A stretch of DNA of 50,745 nucleotides from Nostoc paludosum FACHB-159 (GTDB lineage: Bacteria > Cyanobacteriota > Cyanobacteriia > Cyanobacteriales > Nostocaceae), in NCBI RefSeq assembly GCF_014698835.1, contig NZ_JACJTU010000048.1:1-50745 (forward strand), given 5' to 3'. Shown here one piece after another: positions 42,596 to 50,627 of the stretch. The notes below the pieces were generated by a model that was not told the origin of the DNA, did no database searches, and saw nothing but the letters and a program-made list of their open reading frames with translations. The first letter of the stretch is position 1; every line of letters begins with the position of its first letter. Made by a program: the position numbers and the translations under genes.

Positions 42596-43225
42596 CTATT
42601 CCCCACTCCCTATTTTTAATTTATTCTCCATCCACCCAATTGCAAAATCAGCCAGCAATGCAATTACCGCTGCGGGAACAGCCCCAGCTAAAATTAACTC
42701 ACTATTAACTAGTGATATCCCACGAAAAATAAATACTCCCAACCCACCAGCCCCAATTGCGGCTGCGATGGTAGCAATACCAACAGCAATCACAGTTGCT
42801 ATTCGTATTCCCGCCAGAATTACTCCCATTGCTAAGGGAATTTCAACTTGTAATAATAATTGTCTATCTGTCATTCCCATACCTATGCCAGCTTCCCGAA
42901 TTGCTGAATCTACGCCAGTGATACCTGTGTAAGTGTTGCGAATTATTGGTAAAAAAGAATATAAAGTTAATGCCACAATCGCAGGTAATATACCTATTCC
43001 AGCAATGGGAATGAGTAAACCAAACAGTGCCAAGCTAGGAATAGTTTGAAAGATATTTGCTATACCGAGAATTGGTTGACGCAGAGAAGTTTTACGTGTA
43101 ATTAAAATGCCTAATGGAATCCCTACCAATATGGCAATTCCAATAGCAATGCCTACTAAAAAAAAGTGTTCTACAGTATGTTGAAGAATTTCTGGTGCAT
43201 ACTTAACGAGGAAAAAATCTTTCAT
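42596..43225 (-). CDS. Osmoprotectant-type ABC importer permease
   Basis: A 209-residue membrane protein with about five segments, of the OpuCB/ProW type that imports quaternary amines such as glycine betaine or choline. The binding-protein-dependent transport signature is seen in REAGIGMGMTDRQLLLQVEIPLAMGVILAGIRIA (the EAA loop). It lies behind the ATPase gene on the same strand, separated by a GAATTC-type repeat. A substrate-binding protein gene, normally the third member, is not in the window. Confidence 0.87.
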   Translation of the reverse strand: MKDFFLVKYAPEILQHTVEHFFLVGIAIGIAILVGIPLGILITRKTSLRQPILGIANIFQTIPSLALFGLLIPIAGIGILPAIVALTLYSFLPIIRNTYTGITGVDSAIREAGIGMGMTDRQLLLQVEIPLAMGVILAGIRIATVIAVGIATIAAAIGAGGLGVFIFRGISLVNSELILAGAVPAAVIALLADFAIGWMENKLKIGSGE

Positions 43226-43230
43226 AAATA

Positions 43231-43265
43231 GGAATCAGAATAAAGGAGTCAGAATTCAGAATTCT
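43231..43265. repeat. GAATTC-rich repeat inside the importer gene pair
   Basis: GAATCAGAATAAAGGAGTCAGAATTCAG-like sequence of the same type as 6771 and 46851, inserted between the ATPase and permease genes. Confidence 0.7.
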
Positions 43266-43351
43266 CTTAATAAAAAACAAATTTTAAATTTTTTCGTCCA
43301 CAAACTTTTCAATTTTCTACTCAGTCCCCATTCCCCAGTTCCCAGTCCCTT

Positions 43352-44107
43352 TTACCCATTTTTCAAAGAAGGTAAACAAGCAAGAAAAGCGAGACTTTCT
43401 GGATGTTGGGATTGCATAAATTCATCTATTGTTCCTAATACTACCAATTCTCCGCCATACATTAAACCAATTCTAGATGCCAAAATAAAAGCTTCTTGAA
43501 TATCGTGGGTGACAAAAACAACTGTTTTGCCTAATTCTTGCTGCAAATGCCGAAACTCTTGTTGAATTTCTAGCCGCGTAATTGGATCGAGTGCGCCAAA
43601 AGGTTCATCCATCAACAACACTGGTGGATCTGCTGCTAAAGCCCTAGCTACACCGACTCTTTGCCGTTGCCCTCCCGAAAGTTCGTGTGGATAACGCCCT
43701 GCGAATTGTGCAGGTTCTAAACCTACTAATTGCAATAATTCATAAACCCGCGTTTTAATTTTTTTTGGTTGCCAACCTTCTAAAGAAGGAACTAAACCCA
43801 CATTCCTTTCTACAGTAAAATGAGGAAATAAACCAATTTCTTGAATTACATAACCAATTTTTCGCCGCAGTTTAATTTCATCCCATTGAGTTGTAGCAAT
43901 ACCATCAAATAAAACTTCGCCTTGTGTAGGTGTTAATAGGCGATTAATTAATTTCATTGTTGTAGTTTTGCCGCTACCACTGCGACCAAGTAATACTAGT
44001 GCTTCTCCTTGCCTGATGTTGAAATTGAGATGTGACACCAAAGGGCGATGATTGCGGCTAAAGGTAACATCGCGGAATTCGACAGCAATTGTATTATTTT
44101 CCGGCAT
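43352..44107 (-). CDS. Osmoprotectant-type ABC importer ATPase
   Basis: A 251-residue ATPase with Walker A GRSGSGKTT, Q-loop IGYVIQEIGLFPHF, signature LSGGQRQR, Walker B VLLMDEPFGALDP and switch HDI. The pattern KLINRLLTPTQGEVLFDG and GLFPHFTVERN is that of the quaternary-amine (OpuCA/ProV) group. The C-terminal CBS regulatory domains of OpuCA are missing. I prefer the ATG at 44107 over a GTG at 44173 because that GTG lies inside a palindromic repeat. Energises the permease encoded downstream. Confidence 0.88.
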   Translation of the reverse strand: MPENNTIAVEFRDVTFSRNHRPLVSHLNFNIRQGEALVLLGRSGSGKTTTMKLINRLLTPTQGEVLFDGIATTQWDEIKLRRKIGYVIQEIGLFPHFTVERNVGLVPSLEGWQPKKIKTRVYELLQLVGLEPAQFAGRYPHELSGGQRQRVGVARALAADPPVLLMDEPFGALDPITRLEIQQEFRHLQQELGKTVVFVTHDIQEAFILASRIGLMYGGELVVLGTIDEFMQSQHPESLAFLACLPSLKNG

Positions 44108-44163
44108 TGAAGAACCAATTTTGGATTTTAGATTGTTAAAACTTTGATACAAAATATGTTGAT

Positions 44164-44187
44164 AGGGTAGCACAGTTGTGCTATCCT
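44164..44187. repeat. Palindrome upstream of the ATPase gene
   Basis: AGGGTAGCACAGTTGTGCTATCCT: arms pair around GT with one mismatch. A diverged relative is at about 21303-21331 (AGGGATGCACAGTTGTGCTACCCT). Confidence 0.65.
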
Positions 44188-44376
44188 TGGGCGAATCTAT
44201 ATTATGTATCTATATTTTACTAAAATCCGCACACCAATTTTGAGTTGCGATCGCCTACCTAAACTAATTACCGTAAATTACAGTTCCTAGATAGCTTGCT
44301 TTGGCAAAATGTACGAGAATTTTTAAAATTTTAAATTGTTGAATGCAAACTCTAAAAGCCAAAAATTAATTGTCTT

Positions 44377-44568
44377 TTATGCAGTTTTATCATTAATTTT
44401 TGATGCTTTTTCTGCAACTTTCTTTAAGCGAGTTGCTCTCATTTCGCTAATGCGATCGCTATACCGAATACCACCTAAAATTTCGTATTCAGCACTATCT
44501 TTGCTATATTTGAAAGCGTACTCTCCTGCATCTTTTACTGTTATTCCTGTACGTGAATTATCATTCAT
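44377..44568 (-). CDS. Short paralogue of the KDSxEYE-tail protein at 34488
   Basis: A 63-residue protein whose body YSKDSAEYEILGGIRYSDRISEMRATRLKKVAEKAS aligns with the conserved tail of the 131-residue protein at 34488 (YGKDSAEYETAGGIRDSDRLRKMRSSRLKNVAQQAS). The coiled-coil half is missing and the first 18 residues are unrelated. It may be a true short family member or the relic of a truncated gene; an ATG start and intact frame keep it as coding for now. Confidence 0.65.
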   Translation of the reverse strand: MNDNSRTGITVKDAGEYAFKYSKDSAEYEILGGIRYSDRISEMRATRLKKVAEKASKINDKTA

Positions 44569-44790
44569 CTGATTTTGCTGCTTTATGAAATATGGTTTTT
44601 ATAGCCTAGTTTAGGCATAAATTTAGCTGAGGTCTATTACTTTCTGCCCTTAACCATAAAAATAACCTCTGGAAGCGATCGCACTTTTACTTGGTACAAT
44701 CGTACTTCCAAGCGAGGTTATTGTTAAATCGTTTTATGACTTGTTGAACCGAATTATTCCTCTACAACAATATTTAAGTATCAGTTTATA

Positions 44791-46674
44791 CTATTCAACT
44801 GTAACGCTTTTAGCAAGGTTACGAGGCTGGTCAACATCTAAACCGCGACGGGCAGCAATATGATAAGCCAATAGTTGCAAAGGTACAACTGTAAGCAGGG
44901 GAGAAAGTAATTCATCTACATAAGGTACAGGGAGTAAATCGTTAAAAATTTCCCCTGCTTCGCCATCTTTAATAGGAGTGACGCCAATTAAGCGAGAATC
45001 ACGGGCTTTGGCTTCTTGAGCGTTAGAAATAACCTTTTCATACACACTACCAGGAACAGCGATCGCCACAACTGGAACTTTCGCATCTAACAAAGCGATG
45101 GGGCCGTGTTTCATCTCGCCAGCTGGATATCCTTCCGCGTGAATGTAGCTGATTTCTTTTAATTTCAACGCACCTTCTAAAGCAATTGGAAAGTTAATTC
45201 CTCTACCAACAAAAATGAAATCTTGGGTTTCGGCAAATTCGTGTGCTAGCTGTTCGCTTAAACGTTCCTGGTTTTCTAATGTTGACTCAATATCTTTAGG
45301 AATTTGTCGCAAGCCATTAATAATGATCTCTAAAGTTTCTTTGGAAACTGTCTGACGATGAGCTGCTAAATCTAATGCCAATGCATAAAACGCCATCAGT
45401 TGGGCGGTAAAAGTTTTTGTCGCTGCTACCCCAATTTCAATTCCTGCTAAGGTGCTAATAATATTTGGTACTAAATGACCGAGGCTACTTTCTGGGCGAT
45501 TAGTAATACCTAAAAGTCGTGGTTCATATTTAGCTTCTTTACCCTGGCGGCGTTCTTTTTCCATCGCCAAAGCTGCGAGAGTATCAGCGGTTTCACCTGA
45601 TTGAGTAACGCCAATAATCAAAGTATTGGATGTCAATGGTGATGGTGCATAGCGATACTCAGAAGCGTAATGTACTTGCGTTGAAATTCCTGCTAATTGT
45701 TCGATTAAATATTTGCCGATTAATGCTGCGTGCCAACTTGTACCACAAGCGACGATGTGAATTTGTTCTAAATCTGTATATAAATCTTCAGGTAACCCTA
45801 GATTGATTGGCGATCGCACATTTTCTTCTACATTATTAAAATAAGCTTCTAAACTAGCTCTCACTACCCCCGGTTGCTCATGAATTTCCTTGAGCATGAA
45901 GTGTTTGAATCCCTGTTTTTCCACCATCGTGGGATTCAAATTAAGTAGTCGGGGTTGTTTTTTGAGCCTATCGCCAGCAAAATTGTAAATCTCAACGCCC
46001 AATGGTGTCAGGCGGGCAATTTCGCCATTTTCCAAAGGTAGCACCGCACGGGTGTAGGCAACGATCGCTGGCGTGTCGGAAGCACAAAAGAACTCCCCTT
46101 GACCAAAACCAATCACCAAGGGCGCTTGTTGGCGAACAACTATCAATTCATCAGGATAGTCAGCACAAACCACCGCGAGTGCAAATGCCCCTTCTAGGCG
46201 GGTAACAGCTTGGCGAACTGCTTCTAGGAAAGAAGATGAAGAAGATAAGGGGGAAAAATTCTTTAAAATTTCGGCGATGAGGTGTGGGATAACTTCCGTA
46301 TCGGTTTCGGAACGAAAAACGTGTCCTTTTGCTTTGAGTTCTTCCCGTAACTCGCGGTAATTTTCAATAATGCCATTTTGCACCACCGCCACTCGCATTG
46401 TGGAATCTAGATGGGGATGGGCGTTGTACTCTTCTGGTTTACCATGAGTCGCCCAGCGAGTGTGACCAATACCAATTTGGGCAGGGGTTTCCATTTGTTC
46501 GAGTTTAGAACGTAGGTTATGCAGCTTGCCCTTTGCCCGCACACAATGAACTTCGCCTTCCCAAACAGTGGCGATTCCAGCAGAATCATAGCCCCTGTAC
46601 TCCAGTTTTTCCAGCCCAGCCAGCAAAATGTCTGTTGCAGCTTGAGTGCCTATATATCCAACAATTCCGCACAT
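44791..46674 (-). CDS. glmS: Glutamine--fructose-6-phosphate aminotransferase (isomerising)
   Basis: Makes glucosamine-6-phosphate from fructose-6-phosphate and glutamine, the first step toward UDP-GlcNAc for peptidoglycan and lipopolysaccharide. The 627-residue protein begins MCGIVGYIG, with C2 as glutaminase nucleophile after Met removal, and has RWATHG and two SIS sugar-isomerase domains (CGTSWHAALIGKY; SQSGETADT; GRGINFPIALEGALKLKE), ending LAKSVTVE. Complete and standard length. It is on the same strand behind psaC, a gene pairing also seen in Anabaena, but a terminator lies between them. Confidence 0.97.
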   Translation of the reverse strand: MCGIVGYIGTQAATDILLAGLEKLEYRGYDSAGIATVWEGEVHCVRAKGKLHNLRSKLEQMETPAQIGIGHTRWATHGKPEEYNAHPHLDSTMRVAVVQNGIIENYRELREELKAKGHVFRSETDTEVIPHLIAEILKNFSPLSSSSSFLEAVRQAVTRLEGAFALAVVCADYPDELIVVRQQAPLVIGFGQGEFFCASDTPAIVAYTRAVLPLENGEIARLTPLGVEIYNFAGDRLKKQPRLLNLNPTMVEKQGFKHFMLKEIHEQPGVVRASLEAYFNNVEENVRSPINLGLPEDLYTDLEQIHIVACGTSWHAALIGKYLIEQLAGISTQVHYASEYRYAPSPLTSNTLIIGVTQSGETADTLAALAMEKERRQGKEAKYEPRLLGITNRPESSLGHLVPNIISTLAGIEIGVAATKTFTAQLMAFYALALDLAAHRQTVSKETLEIIINGLRQIPKDIESTLENQERLSEQLAHEFAETQDFIFVGRGINFPIALEGALKLKEISYIHAEGYPAGEMKHGPIALLDAKVPVVAIAVPGSVYEKVISNAQEAKARDSRLIGVTPIKDGEAGEIFNDLLPVPYVDELLSPLLTVVPLQLLAYHIAARRGLDVDQPRNLAKSVTVE

Positions 46675-46745
46675 TGCTCACACCACTTTTTTTGAGGATG
46701 ATTAAATCCAGTATAGTTGTTACCACAAACTGGGTGTTTTGCAAA

Positions 46746-46773
46746 GAAAAAAGGGGGCTATTTGCTCCCTCTG
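46746..46773 (-). terminator. Rho-independent terminator between psaC and glmS
   Basis: On the minus strand AGGGAGC-AAATA-GCCCCCT with one mismatch is followed by TTTTTTC. It lies about 300 bases behind the psaC stop and about 70 bases before glmS, separating the two transcripts. Confidence 0.65.
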
Positions 46774-46850
46774 CCACTAGGTATGTATTTTTATGGATTC
46801 TGGGCTTTTGACTCGAAGCTACAAAGGTGGCTTATAGGATTTAACAAAAA

Positions 46851-47042
46851 AGAATTCAGAATTGAGAATTCAGGAGTCAGAATTCAGTACGAAAAAGGTC
46901 TTGAGTGCTGAGTTCAGAGTCCTGAGGAAACAATCAAGAAATTATTTTGGTAATTTACTTGTTTGTTTCTCAGCACTAGCTACTGTGCCAGAACTCCGAG
47001 CGCCAGCTACCCTTTGGGAACGCCAAAGGCTAACGGGCGATC
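46851..47042. repeat. Two dispersed repeats behind psaC
   Basis: First, GAATTC-type repeats at 46851-46887 (AGAATTCAGAATTGAGAATTC and following). Second, at about 46990-47042, a CTTTGGGAACGCCAAAG hairpin within GCGCCAGCTACC...GGCTAACGGGCG, another common Nostoc repeat. They fill the space between the psaC stop and its terminator. Confidence 0.65.
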
Positions 47043-47070
47043 GGAAGTTGGATGACTCGGTAGGAGCTTT

Positions 47071-47316
47071 TTAGTAAGCTAGACCCATACTGCGAGTTGT
47101 TTCAGCACCCAGGTAAACCCGAATGCTCAAAAAGTCGGTGGGGCAAGCAGTTTCGCAACGCTTACAGCCTACACAGTCTTCTGTACGGGGTGAAGAGGCA
47201 ATTTGAGCAGCTTTGCAGCCATCCCAAGGAACCATCTCCAGTACGTCAGTGGGGCAAGCGCGGACACATTGAGTGCAACCAATGCAGGTATCGTAGATTT
47301 TTACGGTATGAGACAT
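47071..47316 (-). CDS. psaC: Photosystem I iron-sulfur subunit PsaC
   Basis: Stromal-side (cytoplasmic) subunit of photosystem I that carries the terminal electron acceptors FA and FB and passes electrons to ferredoxin or flavodoxin. The 81 residues match the near-invariant PsaC sequence: cluster ligands C11, C14, C17, C21 and C48, C51, C54, C58 in two CxxCxxCxxxCP motifs. An AAAGGAGCC ribosome binding site precedes the ATG. It is single, with a 730-base gap upstream that should hold its promoter. Confidence 0.99.
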   Translation of the reverse strand: MSHTVKIYDTCIGCTQCVRACPTDVLEMVPWDGCKAAQIASSPRTEDCVGCKRCETACPTDFLSIRVYLGAETTRSMGLAY

Positions 47317-48050
47317 TGAAAAAACGGCTCCTTTCGAGTGTTCTTCTCTGCGAAAGAATCATAATCAACGCATAGTTTACCGCAGTGGTTGATAGGCTGT
47401 AATCAAAAGGCTACATAACTTCAAACAATTTAATAAGCACGTTAGAAAATTTGTTTTTGCGAGATCGCCCCTATTGACCTCTAAATTAGCAACATTATCA
47501 GGACGTATTTACCCCACTCAAATACCATAATATGGTTTGACAGTAAAGTCATCTACAAAAAAATCAATTTAAAAGATGAAATCAGAAAGTTATCTATACT
47601 ACCTATTCATTGCATACTATACTAATCTCAAATAAAGCGAATTCATAACAAAATATTAAATATTGAGCAAAATTTTCTAATTAAGTGTATTGATGATGTG
47701 GTTTGACGATCGCCTACCCGTTTAGACTAGGCGACGCCAAGTTTCGATTGAGAACAGCATCTTTGTTGAGAATAAAACGATGAAGCTCTAATACAGCAGA
47801 ATTGGCGAAGTCAGATTTAGAATCAGCTCCACACATGGCTTTTAGAGCTAGAGAGCGTAGTTCACGTTTGTCGAAATCTGCTGTATATCCTCAATAATGA
47901 GCTATATTTTGAAAAAATTATGCGACCGACTCACATAACTAACAGAAAAAACAGCGATCGCCCTGAAAATTTATCAGCGATCGCTCACCAAGAATTTCTA
48001 TATTTAGATTTTTAATTCTGGCAGATTTATAACTTTTACTCCCAGATATT
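47317..48050. other. Gap upstream of psaC
   Basis: No gene seen in 734 bases. It carries the psaC leader and promoter region (not resolved), a CGCCTA...TAGGCG stem near 47709-47734, and two HIP1 octamers at about 47953 and 47979. The remainder is AT-rich. Confidence 0.45.
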
Positions 48051-48287
48051 TTAGAGTATTTCCGAACTGGCAAATTCATCATTAATTAGAGAGAATTTTG
48101 TTTGAATAACTGGCTCACTCGCTATTTCAATCAATTCTTCTTGCGGAGGCTTGGCATTAGCAAATTTATCTTTTGTATACTCCCTTTCTCTAATTTCGCG
48201 AGCAATACTTTCCAGTAACCACAGTTGTTCTTCCACAGACAAGGCACGGATAGAGCGCTCAATTTCTAGTAAATTCGGTGATATCAT
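48051..48287 (-). CDS. Antitoxin-like small protein without an adjacent toxin
   Basis: About 78 residues from the ATG at 48287. The start MISPNLLEIERSIRALSVEEQLWLLESIAREIRE resembles the N-terminal helix pair of small cyanobacterial antitoxin-like proteins that precede RelE or PIN toxins; the end (FSLINDEFASSEIL) is acidic. No toxin gene follows on the same strand, so it is an orphan or has another role. An earlier TTG start at 48305 would add six residues. Confidence 0.6.
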   Translation of the reverse strand: MISPNLLEIERSIRALSVEEQLWLLESIAREIREREYTKDKFANAKPPQEELIEIASEPVIQTKFSLINDEFASSEIL

Positions 48288-48496
48288 TTTGCTTGTGATT
48301 TCCAAAAAGGTGTATTTTTCAAAGCTATTATACTCAGTCTATCTGGTTAATCCAGAGCATCGCAAATTCGTTATCATTTTTCCTACCTCCATCTTTTCAC
48401 AAACCAAATGAGATAGCTATAAATAACTATCAGCTAGTTTTATAACATTTTAATTAAGTATTACTGCCCAATCAAAATGTAGGGTAAGCTTGTTAC

Positions 48497-48865
48497 ATGA
48501 ATTACGAAACAGCTCGGAAACTCTTGATAGATCAGACAATCCCAACTAAGGATTACCCAGATGCGCTGTTAGAGCGTATGAAACATGGGAAACCCCCAGT
48601 ACCTGGTCAAATCACCTCAATTTTGTTGGCATTGAAAGTGGTGTTTGAAGCCCTCAAAGACGCCCCCACCCTAGACCGAGAACTGGCTTTGACGCTTTAT
48701 CAGTTAAGCATCAAGACGCAACAGGTATTTGCCGCAGGGCGTAGAGCTGGTATTGATTGGCCGCCACTACTCAAGGAAGATTTGTTACGAATTTCCCTAG
48801 GAGCTGAAAGTATCTTTTCGGGCACATGGCAAACCTTAGCTTCCGTGGGTTTGGAGAAACTGTGA
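48497..48865 (+). CDS. Conserved cyanobacterial protein of unknown function
   Basis: A 122-residue helical protein (MNYETARKLLIDQTIPTKDYPDALLERMKHGKPPVPGQITSILLALKVVFEALKD, then FAAGRRAGIDWPPLLKEDLLRISLGAESIFSG). Similar short cyanobacterial proteins have been labelled dethiobiotin synthetase in databases, but there is no P-loop (GxxxxGKT) or other biotin-pathway motif here, so that label is not supported. Its role is unknown. It is alone on the plus strand. Confidence 0.78.
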   Translation: MNYETARKLLIDQTIPTKDYPDALLERMKHGKPPVPGQITSILLALKVVFEALKDAPTLDRELALTLYQLSIKTQQVFAAGRRAGIDWPPLLKEDLLRISLGAESIFSGTWQTLASVGLEKL

Positions 48866-48889
48866 ACAAGAGAATAGGGAGATGAGGAG

Positions 48890-48975
48890 GATGAGGGAGA
48901 CGCGGGGACGCGGAGAATAATCAATGCCCAATACTTTGACTTGGCTCAGTACAAGTGCCCCATGCCCCATGCCCC
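48890..48975. repeat. Low-complexity intergenic repeat
   Basis: GATGAGGAGGATGAGGGAGA and GCCCCATGCCCCATGCCCCAT strings, of the same type as at 15363 and 22715. Confidence 0.6.
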
Positions 48976-48982
48976 ATACTCA

Positions 48983-49594
48983 TTACCGAATTTGCAATTC
49001 CTTTTCTAACTTATCTAGGTCTGTTTTGAGCAAAATCGTCATTTGGCCGGTAAAAGCTTTACCTGTTTTGGGTTGGGCAATTTCCACCCAATACACATAG
49101 CGTGAGCCTACTCGTAATTCTCCTTTTAAAGCCTCTCGAATGGGAGTTTTGGCAAGACGCGCTGAGTTAACAGTCTTTTGGCTGGGATATTGATATACAA
49201 CTTCGGCGCGATCGTAGTCTTGATAAATCTCCAAGCCATAAATCACCCGCAAGGATTCTTGGAGGCGATCGAATGTCATGCCGTTAATGGCATCATACAT
49301 AGCAATGCGCTCACTGCGAATTGTGCCACGGTCTTTGGAAAACTCCACTCTACCAGGGGGCAATACCGACGCTTGAAAAGTGAATCTTTGAGCAGCTGTG
49401 TCAGTTTTTTGCACAAACAATTGCTCCCCATTCCTGGGACGGAGTGTGGGATGTGCTTTAATCCAAGTACCTACCTCTTCTGTACTTTGTCCTGGTAAAG
49501 CATTAACTTTGGCATCAAAAAGCGTTCCCGCACACAGCCAAGGTACTAGAGAAAAAGGCAAAATTAAAACTTTAAGCAGAGATTTCTTGAACAT
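48983..49594 (-). CDS. Exported protein of unknown function
   Basis: A 203-residue protein with a signal peptide (LLKVLILPFSLVPWLCAG, cut probably near VNA-LPG at about residue 33). The mature part is mainly beta/loop sequence with conserved-looking segments PTLRPRNGEQLFVQKTDTAAQRFTFQASVLPPGRV, MTFDRLQESLRVIYGLEIYQDYDRAEVVYQYP and VGSRYVYWVEIAQPKTGKAFTGQMTILLKTDLDKLEKELQ. A cysteine precedes the cut site but a proper lipobox is not seen. It is a conserved cyanobacterial periplasmic protein in my reading; no function is assigned. Confidence 0.75.
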   Translation of the reverse strand: MFKKSLLKVLILPFSLVPWLCAGTLFDAKVNALPGQSTEEVGTWIKAHPTLRPRNGEQLFVQKTDTAAQRFTFQASVLPPGRVEFSKDRGTIRSERIAMYDAINGMTFDRLQESLRVIYGLEIYQDYDRAEVVYQYPSQKTVNSARLAKTPIREALKGELRVGSRYVYWVEIAQPKTGKAFTGQMTILLKTDLDKLEKELQIR

Positions 49595-49989
49595 TTTTCT
49601 ATTCAGGATTTATATGGAAATTTCCCCATTAGGGATTAACCATAGTTTTCCCGTTTTTGAGCAAGATCATTTCAAATATCTATTCAACTTTAAACATCAG
49701 GGATCTTACTTATAAACGCTTTATCTTAGAAAAAGCCAACAATAAAGTGGTTAAGAATATAACGTTGACTCTAGAGCAAGGACAGATTATTTAACTTTTG
49801 CTAGCAAAAGTTAAATTTAATACTTGTAGCAAACTAATTAAAACTGTATTATGCCTTTTATATGAAAGAATTGTACTTATCAAAAATACTTCTAAAAAGT
49901 TCGTACTTACAATGGTGCAATTCCGATACAATCTTTAAAGATGTACTCTGTTACAACAAAGTTTACGCAAATCAATAATGTATTATCAT
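49595..49989. other. AT-rich gap before the MntA/HepT pair
   Basis: No gene seen. AT-rich sequence containing an imperfect TTAACTTTTGCTAGCAAAAGTTAA palindrome at about 49790-49815; this and the region to 49989 probably contain the promoter of the toxin-antitoxin operon. Confidence 0.45.
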
Positions 49990-50283
49990 ATGAAGACTAT
50001 TGAAGAAATTAGTCAATGGCTTGTACAACACAAATCGGTTTTACAAGAACGTTACAAAGTAAAAGAGTTAGGAATTTTTGGCTCCTACGTCAGGAAAGAA
50101 CAGACAGAAATCAGTGATATTGATTTGCTAGTAGAGTTTTCTGAAATACCGAGTTTGTTGAAGTTTGTCAATTTAGAGAATTATCTCAGTGACAACTTAG
50201 GCGTAAAAGTTGATTTAGTGCATAAGGGTGGTTTAAAGCCTCGTATTGGAGAGCGGATCTTGAAAGAGGTTGTCTATTTGTGA
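49990..50283 (+). CDS. mntA: MntA-type nucleotidyltransferase antitoxin
   Basis: A 97-residue minimal nucleotidyltransferase. The active-site signature GS-x10-DxD is complete: G31-S32 in FGSYVRKE and D43-I44-D45 in SDIDLLVEF. In characterised MntA/HepT (type VII) modules this enzyme adds AMP groups to a tyrosine of the HEPN toxin and so inactivates it. I chose the ATG at 49990 (MKTIEEIS) over an upstream ATG at 49978 that would add MYYH. Its stop overlaps the start of hepT by four bases, so the pair is translated together. Confidence 0.9.
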   Translation: MKTIEEISQWLVQHKSVLQERYKVKELGIFGSYVRKEQTEISDIDLLVEFSEIPSLLKFVNLENYLSDNLGVKVDLVHKGGLKPRIGERILKEVVYL

Positions 50284-50627
50284 ACAAACGACAACTTGAA
50301 GACTATTTGCAGGATATTTTAGATGCAGTTAGGGCCATTGAGCAATTTACATCAGGAATTGAGTTTGAAGCATTCTCACAAAATTTAGAGAAAATTTTCG
50401 CTGTTTCCAGAGCCATTGAAATTATTGGCGAAGCTGTGAAGCGCATACCTGATTCTATAAGAAGCCAATATCCAGATATTCCCTGGAGAGATATTGCAGG
50501 AATGCGAGATAAACTAATTCACGATTATTTCAATACGAATGTGCAAATTATTTGGAAAGCAGTTGAGGAAGATGTTCCCCAGTTAAAAATAATGATCTCT
50601 AGAGTTGTAGAAGATTTGAAAAACTAG
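50280..50627 (+). CDS. hepT: HepT-type HEPN toxin (DUF86)
   Basis: A 115-residue HEPN-domain ribonuclease. The active-site motif R-x4-H-x-Y is intact: R76, H81 and Y83 in MRDKLIHDYF. Y83 is the expected AMP-acceptor for MntA. The rest (DYLQDILDAVRAIEQFTSG; AVSRAIEIIGEAVKRIP) is the usual HepT helical frame. GTG start within the GTGA overlap with mntA. All critical residues present, so an active toxin is expected. Confidence 0.92.
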   Translation: MNKRQLEDYLQDILDAVRAIEQFTSGIEFEAFSQNLEKIFAVSRAIEIIGEAVKRIPDSIRSQYPDIPWRDIAGMRDKLIHDYFNTNVQIIWKAVEEDVPQLKIMISRVVEDLKN

